In this document: positions 1 through 12,682 of the stretch, piece after piece
Position numbering within the stretch: the stretch's first letter is position 1
How the letters are laid out: each line of letters begins with the position of its first letter
From: Polyodon spathula
Taxonomy: Eukaryota; Chordata; Actinopteri; Acipenseriformes; Polyodontidae
Length of the DNA stretch: 64,000 nt
NCBI RefSeq assembly: GCF_017654505.1
Contig: NC_054537.1
Location: forward strand, 578,994-642,993
Direction of reading: 5' to 3'
Translations under genes and position numbers: made by a program
Notes under the pieces: model-generated
What the model was told of the DNA's origin: nothing
The model's database searches: none
Seen by the model: only the letters and a program-made list of their open reading frames with translations

Positions 1-90
1 ATTTTGTGTACAACTGTAAGTCACCCTGGGTAAGGGTGTCTGCTAATAAATATGAACAGCAATAGCAGTAATAATAATGAGTGCCTAATC
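1..90 (+). repeat. L2-like LINE/SINE 3' tail remnant
   Basis: Positions about 14-46 hold the phrase 'gtaagtcaccctgggtaagg' followed by 'tgtctgctaataaat' and AAT-rich DNA. This is the typical 3' tail shared by fish L2-clade LINEs and the SINEs that use them. A second copy lies near 27660. The 5' part is outside the window. Family assignment is from memory of the tail motif. Confidence 0.55.
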
Positions 91-190
91 CTTCCCTGAT
101 GTTTATCACTGTGTTGCTCATTGAGTGCACTGCATCGGGACAGGCTTTTTATTACAGCTCTTAACCACATGATCTTAATTGTCATGATAG

Positions 191-3079
191 CAGGATGAAA
201 GGGACTTGTGCAGTGAAGACCTTTGTCCATGCAAGCAGGATGAAAGGGACATGTGCAGTGAAGACCTCCGTCCATGCAAGCAGGATGAAAGGGACGTGTG
301 CAGTGAAGACCTCCGTCCATGCAAGCAGGATGAAGGACTTGTGCAGTGAAGACCTCCGTCCATGCAAGCAGGATGAAAGGGACTTGTGCAGTGAAGACCT
401 CCGTCCATGCCAGCAGGATGAAAGGGATGTGTGCAGTGAAGACCCCGGTCCATATCAGCAGGATGAAAGGGACGTGTGCAGTGAAGACCTTTGTCCATGC
501 AAGCAGGATGAAAGGGACGTGTGCAGTGAAGACCTCTGTCCATGCAAGCAGGATGAAAGGGACATGTGCAGTGAAGACCCCGGTCCATGTCAGCAGGATG
601 AAAGGGACGTGTGCAGTGAAGACCTATGTCCCTGCAAGCAGGATGAAAGGGACTTGTGCAGTGAAGACCCCGGTCCATATCAGCAGGATGAAAGGGACGT
701 GTGCAGTGAAGACCTCTGTCCATGCAAGCAGGATGAAAGGGACGTGTGCAGTGAAGACCCCGGTCCATGTGCCAGCAGGATGAAAGGGACGTGTGCAGTG
801 AAGACCTCTGTCCATGCAAGCAGGATGAAAGGGACGTGTGCAGTGAAGACCCCCGTCCATGCAGGATGAAAAGCAGGATGAAAGGGACGTGTGCAGTGAA
901 GACCTCCGTCCATGCAAGCAGGATGAAAGGGACGTGTGCAGTGAAGACCTCCGTCCATGCAAGCAGGATGAAAGGGACGTGTGCAGTGAAGACCCCGGTC
1001 CATGCAAGCAGGATGAAAGGGACGTGTGCAGTGAAGACCTCCGTCCATGCAAGCAGGATGAAAGGGACGTGTGCAGTGAAGACCCCGGTCCATGCAAGCA
1101 GGATGAAAGGGACGTGTGCAGTGAAGACCTCCGTCCATGCAAGCAGGATGAAAGGGACGTGTGCAGTGAAGACCCCGGTCCATGCAAGCAGGATGAAAGG
1201 GACGTGTGCAGTGAAGACCTCCGTCCATGCAAGCAGGATGAAAGGGACGTGTGCAGTGAAGACCTCCGTCCATGCAAGCAGGATGAAAGGGACGTGTGCA
1301 GTGAAGACCCCGGTCCATGCAAGCAGGATGAAAGGGACGTGTGCAGTGAAGACCTCCGTCCATGCAAGCAGGATGAAAGGGACGTGTGCAGTGAAGACCT
1401 CCGTCCATGCAAGCAGGATGAAAGGGACGTGTGCAGTGAAGACCTCCGTCCATGCAAGCAGGATGAAAGGGACGTGTGCAGTGAAGACCTCCGTCCATGC
1501 AAGCAGGATGAAAGGGACGTGTGCAGTGAAGACCCCGGTCCATGCAAGCAGGATGAAAGGGACGTGTGCAGTGAAGATCTCCGTCCATGCAAGCAGGATG
1601 AAAGGGACGTGTGCAGTGAAGACCTCCGTCCATGCAAGCAGGATGAAAGGGATGTGTGCAGTGAAGACCCCCGTCCATGCAAGCAGGATGAAAGGGACGT
1701 GTGCAGTGAAGACCCCCGTCCATGCAAGCAGGATGAAAGGGACATGTGCAGTGAAGACCCCGTCCATGTAAGCAGGATGAAAGGGACGTGTGCAGTGAAG
1801 ACCCCCGTCCATGCAAGCAGGATGAAAGGGACGTGTGCAGTGAAGACCCCGGTCCATGTAAGCAGGATGAAAGGGACGTGTGCAGTGAAGACCCCCGTCC
1901 ATGCAAGCAGGATGAAAGGGACGTGTGCAGTGAAGACCCCGGTCCATGCAAGCAGGATGAAAGGGACGTGTGCAGTGAAGACCCCCGTCCATGCAAGCAG
2001 GATGAAAGGGACATGTGCAGTGAAGACCCCGGTCCATGTCAGCAGGATGAAAGGGACGTGTGCAGTGAAGACCTCTGTCCATGCAAGCAGGATGAAAGGG
2101 ACGTGTGCAGTGAAGACCCCGGTCCATGCAAGCAGGATGAAAGGGACGTGTGCAGTGAAGACCCCCGTCCATGCAAGCAGGATGAAAGGGACGTGTGCAG
2201 TGAAGACCTCCGTCCATGCAAGCAGGATGAAAGGGACGTGTGCAGTGAAGACCTCCGTCCATGCAAGCAGGATGAAAGGGACTTGTGCAGTGAAGACCCC
2301 GGTCCATGCAAGCAGGATGAAAGGGACGTGTGCAGTGAAGACCCCGGTCCATGCAAGCAGGATGAAAGGGACGTGTGCAGTGAAGACCCCCGTCCATGCA
2401 AGCAGGATGAAAGGGACGTGTGCAGTGAAGACCTCCGTCCATGCAAGCAGGATGAAAGGGACGTGTGCAGTGAAGACCTTTGTCCATGCAAGCAGGATGA
2501 AAGGGACGTGTGCAGTGAAGACCTCTGTCCATGCAAGCAGGATGAAAGGGACGTGTGCAGTGAAGACCCCGGTCCATGTAAGCAGGATGAAAGGGACGTG
2601 TGCAGTGAAGACCCCGGTCCATGCAAGCAGGATGAAAGGGACTTGTGCAGTGAAGACCCCGGTCCATGCAAGCAGGATGAAAGGGACGTGTGCAGTGAAG
2701 ACCCCGGTCCATGCAAGCAGGATGAAAGGGACGTGTGCAGTGAAGACCTCTGTCCATGCAAGCAGGATGAAAGGGACGTGTGCAGTGAAGACCCCGGTCC
2801 ATGCCAGCAGGATGAAAGGGACGTGTGCAGTGAAGACCTCTGTCCATGCAAGCAGGATGAAAGGGACGTGTGCAGTGAAGACCTCTGTCCATGCAAGCAG
2901 GATGAAAGGGACGTGTGCAGTGAAGACCTCTGTCCATGCAAGCAGGATGAAAGGGACGTGTGCAGTGAAGACCTCTGTCCATGCAAGCAGGATGAAAGGG
3001 ACGTGTGCAGTGAAGACCTCTGTCCATGCAAGCAGGATGAAAGGGACTTGTGCAGTGAAGACCCCGTCCATGCCAGCAG
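191..3079. repeat. 45-bp minisatellite, about 64 copies
   Basis: Head-to-tail 45-base unit containing 'caggatgaaagggacgtgtg' and then 'cagtgaagacc' and 'gtccatgc'. The main variation is at the end of the unit (ctccgt, ccccggt, ctctgt, cccccgt), giving an MVR-like map with partial alternation of two types at 960-1320. Because 45 is a multiple of 3 and the unit lacks stops in several frames, open frames of 746-950 codons run on both strands. These are not interpreted as genes. Confidence 0.97.
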
Positions 3080-3139
3080 TGCCTGGCTTGTGCTGTTAGT
3101 AACTATGTTCTGTCTGTGTGGGGCCCTACACCTGTTGAA

Positions 3140-3802
3140 CTGGCAGGGTAGTCATGAATGCTGTGTATTAACAGGGCAGCAGTTAACAGCACTGACAGGG
3201 TAGTCATGAACGCTGTGTATTAACAGGGCAGCAGTTAACAGCACTGACAGGGTAGTCATGAACGCTGTGTATTAACAGGGCAGCAGTTAACAGCACTGAC
3301 AGGGTAGTCATGAACGCTGTGTATTAACAGGGCAGCAGTTAACAGCACTGGCAGGGTAGTCATGAACGCTGTGTATTAACAGGGCAGCAGTTAACAGCAC
3401 TGGGGTAGTCATGAACGATGTGTATTAACAGGGCAGCAGTTAACAGCACTGGCAGGGTAGTCATGAACGCTGTGTATTAACAGGGCAGCAGTTAACAGCA
3501 CTGGGGTAGTCATGAACGCTGTGTATTAACAGGGCAGCAGTTAACAGCACTGACAGGGTAGTCATGAACGCTGTGTATTAACAGGGCAGCAGTTAACAGC
3601 ACTGGCAGGGTAGTCATGAACGCTGTGTATTAACAGGGCAGCAGTTAACAGCACTGACAGGGTAGTCATGAACGCTGTGTATTAACAGGGCAGCAGTTAA
3701 CAGCACTGGGGTAGTCATGAACGCTGTGTATTAACAGGGCAGCAGTTAACAGCACTGGCAGGGTAGTCATGAACGCTGTGTATTAACAGGGCAACAGTTA
3801 AT
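3140..3802. repeat. 52-bp minisatellite, about 13 copies
   Basis: Unit contains 'gtagtcatgaacgctgtgta' and 'ttaacagggcagcagttaac'. A few units are shortened by 5 bases (ctggggtag instead of ctggcagggtag). It begins about 60 bases after the 45-bp array but shares no obvious unit with it. Confidence 0.96.
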
Positions 3803-5151
3803 AGGACAGGATTTTCCTGTCTGACTGCATTTTAGTAACAACAGCTAAGATAACATTACTTTTAAGCAGATGGAAAAAGAGAAACATGAAACCCTTTTCA
3901 GCACACACCCTGTTAACTGTTGTCGTTCTTTCTTTGACCCTTCAGCGGCAGCACAGTGAATTAGTCGACTCCAGAGTGTACCACTGGAATAACGACCGGC
4001 TCCATTTAAAAAGAGAATGGGATGGATTTTTTTCTGTTAGTTTTTTTCAAGGAAAGTTGGATTCCTGAATGCTGTCCAGCTCCAGCTGCTCCCACAATTC
4101 TAAAGCAAGGGCAGCTGCTCCTTACAAAGTAACCAGCTCTGTGTTGTAAGAGGCCAGCCTTCTTAGTGTGTGTTTCTGAGTGTTCGGTGGCTGTATTCCT
4201 CACTCACTCATTGCTGTGTCAGGCCCATGAATGAAGCACTCTCAGCTTCAAACAATTAAACATAAATTAACTATAACAAACAGACAAACCCCCAGTATCA
4301 ACACTCTTAGTCTGTTTATACAGAAGCTGCTGTTGTGATTAAATGTTCAGAATGCCTTGTCATTGATGTTCTGAGTGCAGATCTACCCTTTCAACAATGT
4401 TAGTGAAGTGATTACAAACTGAAATGCCATCGTTAGTTAACCCAAGTCACGGCACTGTTTATAACGTGGCTCAGAGAGGAGGATGAGGGGCACACAGGGA
4501 AGCTCTGTAAAAAGTTCCTGTTAGCAAGTACAGTAGGAAGCACTTTTATTAAAAGCATGTTATAGTTTACCAGGTACAGTAGTAACCTCTGAAATACTAG
4601 AGAAATCAGTAAAATGTGCAGCAATGGACCGTTCTCTGAGCAGTGGCCTCTTCTCAATTCCAGCATTCCTTCCAGTCTCTTCTGTGAGCGAATCTGGAGA
4701 CAGGTTTCAGCCACATCACTGCTAACAATAACACAGAGAAGCACGCCTGTTTCTGCTTTCACCAGCTCAGTTAAGAACAACAACAGAGAGCTGCTTCCCA
4801 GTCAAACTGGAACAATTCCAACACAGTAACTGTGTGTGAGGATCCCGTCTCACTGCTGCTTCACAATAACACAGCTTGAGAACCGTTCCTTTGTTCATAC
4901 TCCCCTAGGCTTGGAAACAAACCACCGCAGCTGCACCTGGGCTCTGACATCATCACTTGTGTGGTACTAGAAACACCTGACTGTGCAAGTAGAGGCAGTC
5001 GGGCTGGTTTCACAAAGCACTTCTACAGAGCAATATTGTTTTTGTGAAACAGATAAAAAAAAGAAGATATCTTGCTACAGTAGCTAGCAGCCCGTAAAGA
5101 GCTGGCAGTGCTTTGTGAGTCTGGCCCCAGGATTCAGGAGTCAGGCGAGGC
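3803..5151. other. Non-coding stretch, nothing recognised
   Basis: About 1.3 kb of mixed-composition DNA between two arrays. A 60-codon open frame at 3886-4068 begins with a hydrophobic stretch, but it has no recognisable homology, no splice context and a plain intergenic setting. I do not call a gene. Confidence 0.6.
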
Positions 5152-5702
5152 TGTGTTGTCTGTGTAATGGGGCGCAGCGTTGTCTGTGTAATGGGGTGCA
5201 GTGTTGTCTGTGTAATGGGGTGCAGTGCAGGCAGTGCTGTCTGTGTAATGGGGTGCAGTGCTGTCTGTGTAGTGGGGTGCAGTGTTGTCTGTGTAATGGG
5301 GTGCAGTGTTGTCTGTGTAATGGGGTGCAGTGCAGGCAGTGCTGTCTGTGTAATGGGGCGCAGTGTTGTCTGTGTAATGGGGTGCAGTGTTGTCTGTGTA
5401 ATGGGGTGCAGTGTTGTCTGTGTAATGGGGTGCAGTGTTGTCTGTGTAATGGGGTGCAGTGTTGTCTGTGTAATGGGGTGCAGTGTTGTCTGTGTAATGG
5501 GGTGCAGTGTTGTCTGTGTAATGGGGTGCAGTGTTGTCTGTGTAATGGGGTTGTGTCTGTGTAATGGGGTGCAGTGTTGTCTGTGTAATGGGGTGCAGTG
5601 TTGTCTGTGTAATGGGGTGCAGTGCAGGCAGTGTTGTCTGTGTAATGGGGTGCAGTGTTGTCTGTGTAATGGGGTGCAGTGTTGTCTGTATAATGGGGTG
5701 CT
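5152..5702. repeat. 24-bp minisatellite, about 22 copies
   Basis: Unit 'tgttgtctgtgtaatggggt' plus 'gcag'. Three units carry an extra 9 bases (gtgcaggca) and one is shortened near 5550. The length divisible by three yields cysteine-rich open frames on the + strand and Thr/His-rich ones on the other, which are repeat artefacts. Confidence 0.96.
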
Positions 5703-6592
5703 GTTTACAGCGCACATTCCACACACTTGAGTGACTAAATTCCCAAATCTCCTAGACGCTGTTAGTTCATAAGGATTAGCAGAGGAAGTGGGAGCGAGTG
5801 GTAAGGTCGTCTGAAGTGGCATATTCTTGAAGATGGTTAAATTAGCCAACAGCACCTTCTCCAGCTAACAACTACTGGCAGCTGGAAAAAACTGACACAC
5901 TCAAGATAGTAAACCCAATACTAGCTGGTTAAGACAAATGGTAATTTCTTGCTGGCAAGCCGTTTTCAAGGCTCCCTCAGCACATGACATATAGTCACAT
6001 TTGAACACGTTTCAGTTGTGGTACACAAGCACACTCCTTTCACTTCTGTGTGTGTGTGTGTGTTAAGAAACCTGAACTTCTGTTTGTTTTAAGTGTCTCT
6101 CTCAGATCATGCAACGACATGGGCGGACATTCTTAACCATTTTACAATTCTATTGTTATAGTAAGAAGGAATAAACCGTTAACCATCTCTCCCCTGCAGT
6201 CTCACACACCTCCGGCACCCAGTCTGTCTGGGGAAACAGGATAAGAACTGATTAATTTCACAGGACCCTTTGAAATTCAGGCTTTGGCTTGGTGGGGGGC
6301 ATATAAAAGTACCAACACCCAGTAACAGAGCGCTTTACCACTGGCTAAGTGCCAGAGACGGGAGGGGAACCGCCCTGTGTTAAGGGGTATTTAATCTTGT
6401 AAAGTCATAATCATTTGGAATCTGTCTGTTCTGTGCTTGGGACTTTTTAACCGCACCCTTCTACAAACTGCTGCACCCCATCAGCACCAGGCAAGGTAAA
6501 GGTACAAGCCCTCTTCAAATTGTTCAATTGAACCAATGAAAGCTGCATCCAGACCATGAAGTCATTCATTGCATCACAGTACCTGTTAAACC
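5703..6592. other. Non-coding stretch with a short GT run
   Basis: No gene recognised. A short (GT)n lies near 6051-6062. The last 50 bases (from about 6510) resemble the edge of an interspersed repeat that appears again near 62710 on the other strand. Confidence 0.5.
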
Positions 6593-7842
6593 TGGAGTGG
6601 AATACTGGCTCTCCTGGAGCGGAGTGGAGTACTGGCCTTCCAGGAGCAGAGTGGAATACTGGCTGTCCAGGGGCGGAGTGGAATACTGGCCTTCCAGGAG
6701 CGGAGTGGAATACTGTCTCTCCAGGAGCGGAGTGGAATACTGGCTCTCCTGGAGCGGAGTGGAATGCTGGCCCTCCAGGAGCGGTGTGGAATACTGGCTG
6801 TCCAGGAGCGGAGTGGAATACTGGCCCTCCAGGAGCGGAGTGGAATACTGGCTGTCCAGGAGCGGAGTGGAATACTGGCCTTCCAGGAGCGGAGTGGAAT
6901 ACTGGCTGTCCAGGAGCGGAGTGGAATACTGGCCTTCCAGGAGCGGAGTGGAATACTGGCTCTCCAGGAGCGGAGTGGAATACTGGCTCTCCAGGAGCGG
7001 AGTGGAATGCTGGCCCTCCAGGAGCGGAGTGGAATACTGGCTGTCCAGGAGCGGAGTGGAATACTGGCCTTCCAGGAGCGGAGTGGAATACTGGCTGTCC
7101 AGGAGCGGAGTGGAATACTGGCCTTCCAGGAGCGGAGTGGAATACTGGCTCTCCAGGAGCGGAGTGGAATACTGGCTCTCCTGGAGCGGAGTGGAATGCT
7201 GGCCCTCCAGGAGCGGTGTGGAATACTGGCTGTCCAGGAGCGGAGTGGAATACTGGCCTTCCAGGAGCGGAGTGGAATACTGGCTGTCCAGGAGCGGAGT
7301 GGAATACTGGCCTTCCAGGAGCGGAGTGGAATACTGGCTCTCCAGGGGCGGAGTGGAATACTGGCCTTCCAGGAGCGGAGTGGAATACTGTCTCTCCAGG
7401 AGCGGAGTGGAATACTGGCTCTCCTGGAGCGGAGTGGAATGCTGGCCCTCCAGGAGCGGTGTGGAATACTGGCTGTCCAGGAGCGGAGTGGAATACTGGC
7501 CTTCCAGGAGCGGAGTGGAATACTGGCTCTCCAGGAGCGGAGTGGAATACTGGCCCTCCAGGAGCGGAGTGGAATACTGGCTGTCCAGGAGCGGAGTGGA
7601 ATACTGGCCTTCCAGGAGCGGAGTGGAATACTGGCCCTCCAGGAGCGGAGTGGAATACTGGCCCTCCAGGAGCGGAGTGGAATACTGGCTCTCCAGGAGC
7701 GGAGTGGAATACTGGCTCTCCTGGAGCGGAGTGGAATGCTGGCCCTCCAGGAGCGGAGTGGAATGCTGGCCCTCCAGGAGCGGAGTGGAATACTGGCCCT
7801 CCAGGAGCGGAGTGGAGTACTGGCTCTCCAGGAGCGGAGTGG
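6593..7842. repeat. 27-bp minisatellite, about 46 copies
   Basis: Unit 'ggagcggagtggaatactgg' plus a variable 7 bases (ccttcca, ctgtcca, ctctcca, ccctcca). Open in three + strand frames and on the - strand. One frame reads as WNTG-PGAE repeats that could be mistaken for a collagen-like protein. The flanks (cctgttaaacctggagtgg on the left, ggacacccct on the right) match the interspersed repeat seen at 36020-36075, so the array seems to have expanded inside such an element. Confidence 0.96.
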
Positions 7843-8960
7843 ACACCCCTTTCTTAAAGGATAAGAATCTCAAGGTTTAGAGAAATAATCTGTGTGCTTT
7901 TTCACTTTTAAAGAAAGGTGACTGTTGGAGGCTCTTTGACCGCACCCCTGCAGCTTTTTTCTGTTGAACTGTTTCTTCTATAGTTACACAATACCCTTTG
8001 GATGGTCCACTTTCATTGGCCTGCACTGTTCGGGGGCTATGGCTTTTACGTAATGACTCATGATGTTTCTAGTGGAAGTGCCCAGGTTTAGTTCTCCCTG
8101 TGATAATGATGGAAGTGCGCAGGTTTAGTTCTCATTGTGATAGTGATGGAAGTGTCCAGGTTTAGTTCTCATTGTGATAGTGATGGAAGTGCCCAAGTTT
8201 AGTTCTCCCAGTCTCCCTGTGATAATGATGGACAGTGAGAAAGCTGTTCAGGAATGTTCTGAGGTGTTACTCAGAACCTGAGGATGGTGTTTCTGGAAGG
8301 AGTTAATCCTATTCAACTCAATGGGGCTTTCACCCTCCCAGGGAATATTCAGCCTTTTCCTACAGTGCAGCTATCAGCCGAAGGGAGGGTACATTCATTT
8401 TAATGTGAGCACTTCCAGGGCTGGGATCATCAGCAGGTGTCTGGGGTTCCCTAGCATTGACACTTGTTATAGTTTGGTTGGATCTTTCCAGTAAAGCATG
8501 CTTGTATGGAAATAAACAAATAGCTTTCAACATTCAGAAAGCCATCTTAAAAGACCAGTTGGCCTTATTGTTAGATACCTGTTAAAGGGAACCATACCGT
8601 TTTATATTAACAGCGATTGGATTGGTTGCTGGCCTCTCAAACCGGCTGTCCTAGCACACAGACTGAGAATGCAATGACTTATCAAGCAGGTGTGCTCGCT
8701 GTGTCGTATACGTGTGTGTTGTATACAGGGGGTTATTATTGTTCTTTCGGTTTGTTTATGCTCTGTCTCCTAGCTACAGTAGTCTAGAGCCTGTTATGTG
8801 CATGAAGAGATTTTCCATCAATGTCCAGTTTTTCGTTGTGTTTCTTCAGTTGAGCGGATTGAGGTTGGCTTTTCAAACACACCCAGCCATTGAGGGTTAA
8901 CAGGATGTCCTGTTCAAAGGAAGGACTTCATTGTTTGGTGCCATGTGGAGAAGAGGAGGC
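7843..8960. other. Non-coding stretch with a small 39-bp repeat
   Basis: About 1.1 kb without a recognisable gene. Positions 8071-8231 hold about four imperfect copies of a unit near 39 bases with 'caggtttagttct' and 'tgtgatagtgatgg'. The rest is ordinary A/T-rich sequence. Confidence 0.6.
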
Positions 8961-10610
8961 TCAATAACTCCCTGCTCCCTGCACTCACACTGTAATGCTG
9001 GAGGTCCTGATCCAGCCCGTTCAATAACTCCCTGCTCCCTGCACCCACACTGTAATGCTGGAGGTCCTGATCCAGCCCGTTCAATAACTCCCTGCTCCCT
9101 GCACTCGCTCTGTAATACTGGAGGTCCTGATCCAGCCCGTTCAATAACTCCCTGCTCCCTGCACCCACACTGGAATACTGGAGGTCCTGATCCAGCCCGT
9201 TCAATAACTCCCTGCTCCCTGCACTCGCTCTGTAATACTGGAGGTCCTGATCCAGCCCGTTCAATAACTCCCTGCTCCCTGCACCCACACTGGAATACTG
9301 GAGGTCCTGATCCAGCCCGTTCAATAACTCCCTGCTCCCTGCACTCACACTGGAATACTGGAGGTCCTGATCCAGCCCGTTCAATAACTCCCTGCTCCCT
9401 GCACCCACACTGTAATGCTGGAGGTCCTGATCCAGCCCGTTCAATAACTCCCTGCTCCCTGCACCCACACTGTAATACTGGAGGTCCTGATCCAGCCCGT
9501 TCAATAACTCCCTGCTCCCTGCACCCACACTGGAATACTGGAGGTCCTGATCCAGCCCGTTCAATAACTCCCTGCTCCCTGCACTCGCTCTGTAATACTG
9601 GAGGTCCTGATCCAGCCCGTTCAATAACTCCCTGCTCCCTGCACCCACACTGTAATGCTGGAGGTCCTGATCCAGCCCGTTCAATAACTCCCTGCTCCCT
9701 GCACCCACACTGGAATACTGGAGGTCCTGATCCAGCCCGTTCAATAACTCCCTGCTCCCTGCACCCACACTGTAATGCTGGAGGTCCTGATTCAGCCTGT
9801 TCAATAACTCCCTGCTCCCTGCACCCACACTGGAATACTGGAGGTCCTGATCCAGCCCGTTCAATAACTCCCTGCTCCCTGCACCCACACTGGAATACTG
9901 GAGGTCCTGATCCAGCCCGTTCAATAACTCCCTGCTCCCTGCACCCACACTGTAATGCTGGAGGTCCTGATCCAGCCCGTTCAATAACTCCCTGCTCCCT
10001 GCACCCACACTGTAATGCTGGAGGTCCTGATCCAGCCCGTTCAATAACTCCCTGCTCCCTGCACCCACACAATGCTGGAATGCACCCACACTGCAATGCT
10101 GGAGGTCCTGATCCAGCCCGCTCAATAACTCCCTGCTCCCTGCACCCACACTGCAATGCTGGAGGTCCTGATCCAGCCCGTTCAATAACTCCCTGCTCCC
10201 TGCACCCACACTGGAATGCTGGAGGTCCTGATCCAGCCCGTTCAATAACTCCCTGCTCCCTGCACTCACACTGGAATACTGGAGGTCCTGATCCAGCCCG
10301 TTCAATAACTCCCTGCTCCCTGCACCCACACTGTAATGCTGGAGGTCCTGATCCAGCCCTTCAATAACTCCCTGCTCCCTGCATCACAAATACTGGAGGT
10401 CCTGATCCAGCCCGCTCAATAACTCCCTGCTCCCTGCAGCCACACTGGAATACTGGAGCTCCTGATTCAGCCCGCTCAATAACTCCCTGCTCCCTGCACC
10501 CACACTGCAATTGGAGGTCCTGATCCAGCCCGCTCAATAACTCCCTTCATTGCACCCACACTTAATACTGGAGGTCCTGATCCAGCCCCTCAAGAACTCC
10601 CTGCTCCCTG
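8961..10610. repeat. 60-bp minisatellite, about 27 copies
   Basis: Unit contains 'tcaataactccctgctccct' and 'ggaggtcctgatccagcccg'. The middle varies (gcacccacac, gcactcacac, gcactcgctc; tgtaatgctg, tggaatactg). Copies are regular until about 10060, then indels accumulate towards 10610, so the right edge looks older or less homogenised. It gives open frames over 400 codons on both strands that I treat as artefacts. Confidence 0.97.
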
Positions 10611-10636
10611 GTGCTAGAACATCTCAGGATCAAAAC

Positions 10637-11042
10637 ACTTCATGACACTGACAAACTGCACCCAAGCTCTTCATGACAGCTGTGGTGACAAACTCAGGCA
10701 CCCACTTCATGACACTGACAAACTGCACCCACTTCATGACACTGACAAACTGCACCCACTTCATGACAATGACAAACTGCACCCACTTCATGACAATGAC
10801 AAACTGCACCCACTTCATGACACTGACAAACTGCACCCACTTCATGACAATGACAAACTGCACCCACTTCATGACACTGACAAACTGCACCCACTTCATG
10901 ACAATGACAAACTGCACCCACTTCATGACACTGACAAACTGCACCCACTTCATGACACTGACAAACTGCACCCACTTCATGACACTGACAAACTGCACCC
11001 ACTTCATGTCAATGACAAACTGCACCCACTTCATGACAATGA
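10637..11042. repeat. 27-bp minisatellite, 15 copies
   Basis: Unit 'cacttcatgacactgacaaa' plus 'ctgcacc', varying mainly at cactgac/caatgac. It starts 27 bases after the 60-bp array. The first one or two copies are degenerate (10637-10700). Confidence 0.96.
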
Positions 11043-12014
11043 GTGGATACAGGTGAGTGCAGTGCAGAGCGGATATAAAACAGATTACTTTCAGGTGCAA
11101 GGGTGTTTATTGAAAATGGTTTCACACTGTCCAGAGCCCTAAGGCAAACACCTGTAAATAATAAATGCTGGAGTGATACAGTGGCGAGTTTCACTCGTAA
11201 CTGTAATCCCCGAGTTTGAACCGTAACCAAAAGTCCAGGTTTCACACACACAAGACAGGGAGTGAAATGAAGTGCTGGTGGTGATTACAGTACTGTGTGA
11301 AATGCTGGGGTGATGCTGGCTTGCACTCCAGCTCCGGATCGTGTTACTGGGAGTCTATTGAGACAAACAACTGTTACAGCCGACACTAGCAAACACAAAA
11401 CAAACACTCACGCTTTTCAGCAAATATGATGTTCCTTCAAGGTCAAATCCAGATTACTTTGGAACTTTCAGTAATCCTTTTTGGCATCTATTTGGAATTC
11501 AGTTTAAATTAAAAAGCGAACGTAATCCTGTGATAAATGTTTTGTGAATGAAACCAGACAGGATAGTCATTAGGGCTAGATCAAGGGCTAAAGCGCACAG
11601 ACATTGCCCCCGCAAATCACGTCTTAATTGAGTGTTTATGCCATTGCGTGTGTTTTATAAATCCCATCCAAGAATTCAGAACCCTCAGTGCCCGTTTAAC
11701 GGTCGTAAAACACGTGCAATCCTTTTAATAATCTGGTCCTCAGTCTGGTGGCTCTTCTTGTGATTTCAGTGCTGGATTTTCGTTTTAAACTCATTCTGAG
11801 AGGTGACAGACAGGGAAGGTGTACTGTATCAGATGATTAGGCCTTCTGTTTTGTTAGGAGCCGGTTCAGTTTTTTACCACACTGAAAAGGAGGTGCGGTT
11901 CAACGGCATACCTATATCTTTTTTCTGATTTCTAGCTTTCTACCATTTTGCAGTATAACACAATCGCCATGTATACTTAAAAATACATACAGCATCTTTG
12001 CAGTGTTTCAAATC
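11043..12014. other. Non-coding stretch, nothing recognised
   Basis: About 970 bases of mixed sequence with no long conserved open frame, no recognisable repeat family and no RNA gene that I can see. Confidence 0.5.
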
Positions 12015-12412
12015 ACTATATACTCACATACACTCACATACTTGCTCACACTCGCACAGACACACGCACTCAGACAACACACACAGTCACGTATGCACAC
12101 ACACACATACTTGCTCACACTCACACAGACACACGCACTCAGACAACACAGTCATGCACGCACACACACCATTCACACTCACACACATACTCGCTCACAC
12201 TCAGACACTACAGTCACACATAGTCGCTCACACAGACAACACACACACACACTCGCTCACAGACACATGCAGTCAGACAATACAGACACAGTCACAGACA
12301 TACACACTCACACAGACATGCATGCGCAAGCACACGTAGACACATCCAGTTACATGCACATGCTTACATACACGCACACGCAACTGCTTACACTCGCACA
12401 CGCACACAGAGG
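12015..12412. repeat. CA-rich degenerate microsatellite
   Basis: Irregular ACTC/ACAC/AGACACAC tracts over about 400 bases, with loosely repeated segments such as 'cacactcgcacagacacacg'. Open frames across it (113-139 codons, His/Thr-rich) come from the CA composition. Confidence 0.9.
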
Positions 12413-12633
12413 ACAAGTTTGACTCATACCTCCCATTAATCTCACAACCATGAGCAGCAACACAGAAGAACAATGGCTTTATAAAAATAAATAGTGAAGC
12501 AGTGAAAGAGCCCCGCCTGCCTGTGCCAGTGCTATCTCGGGAGCAGGTGCGTTTGAGAAGAGTTGTCACACAGGTGAGTAGAGTGTGTGTGTCACACAGG
12601 GTAGGAGGGGCCAGCTCAGTGCAAACACACACT

Positions 12634-12634
12634 C

Positions 12635-12667
<33 letters not shown>

Positions 12668-12682
12668 GAGAAAGACAGAGAG
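12634..12682. repeat. (AG)n microsatellite
   Basis: Purine tract of AG dinucleotides interrupted by ac and aa at a few points, next to more CA-rich DNA at 12686-12712. Confidence 0.9.

Noticed and set aside
175..3203. Open frames of 334-950 codons on both strands
   Set aside because: They follow exactly the 45-base repeat, overlap each other on both strands, have no flanking gene structure and encode 15-residue repeats only.
3886..4068. Short secreted-protein candidate with a hydrophobic N-terminus
   Set aside because: Only 60 codons, no homology that I recognise, no splice sites or conserved context; expected by chance.
6556..7880. Collagen-like or Gly/Pro-rich repeat protein (WNTG-PGAE repeats)
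   Set aside because: Three + strand frames and one - strand frame are open at the same place because the unit is 27 bases; the flanks are those of a dispersed repeat.
8897..10367. Repeat proteins of 419-478 residues
   Set aside because: Artefact of a 60-base period without stops; frames end where array indels begin.
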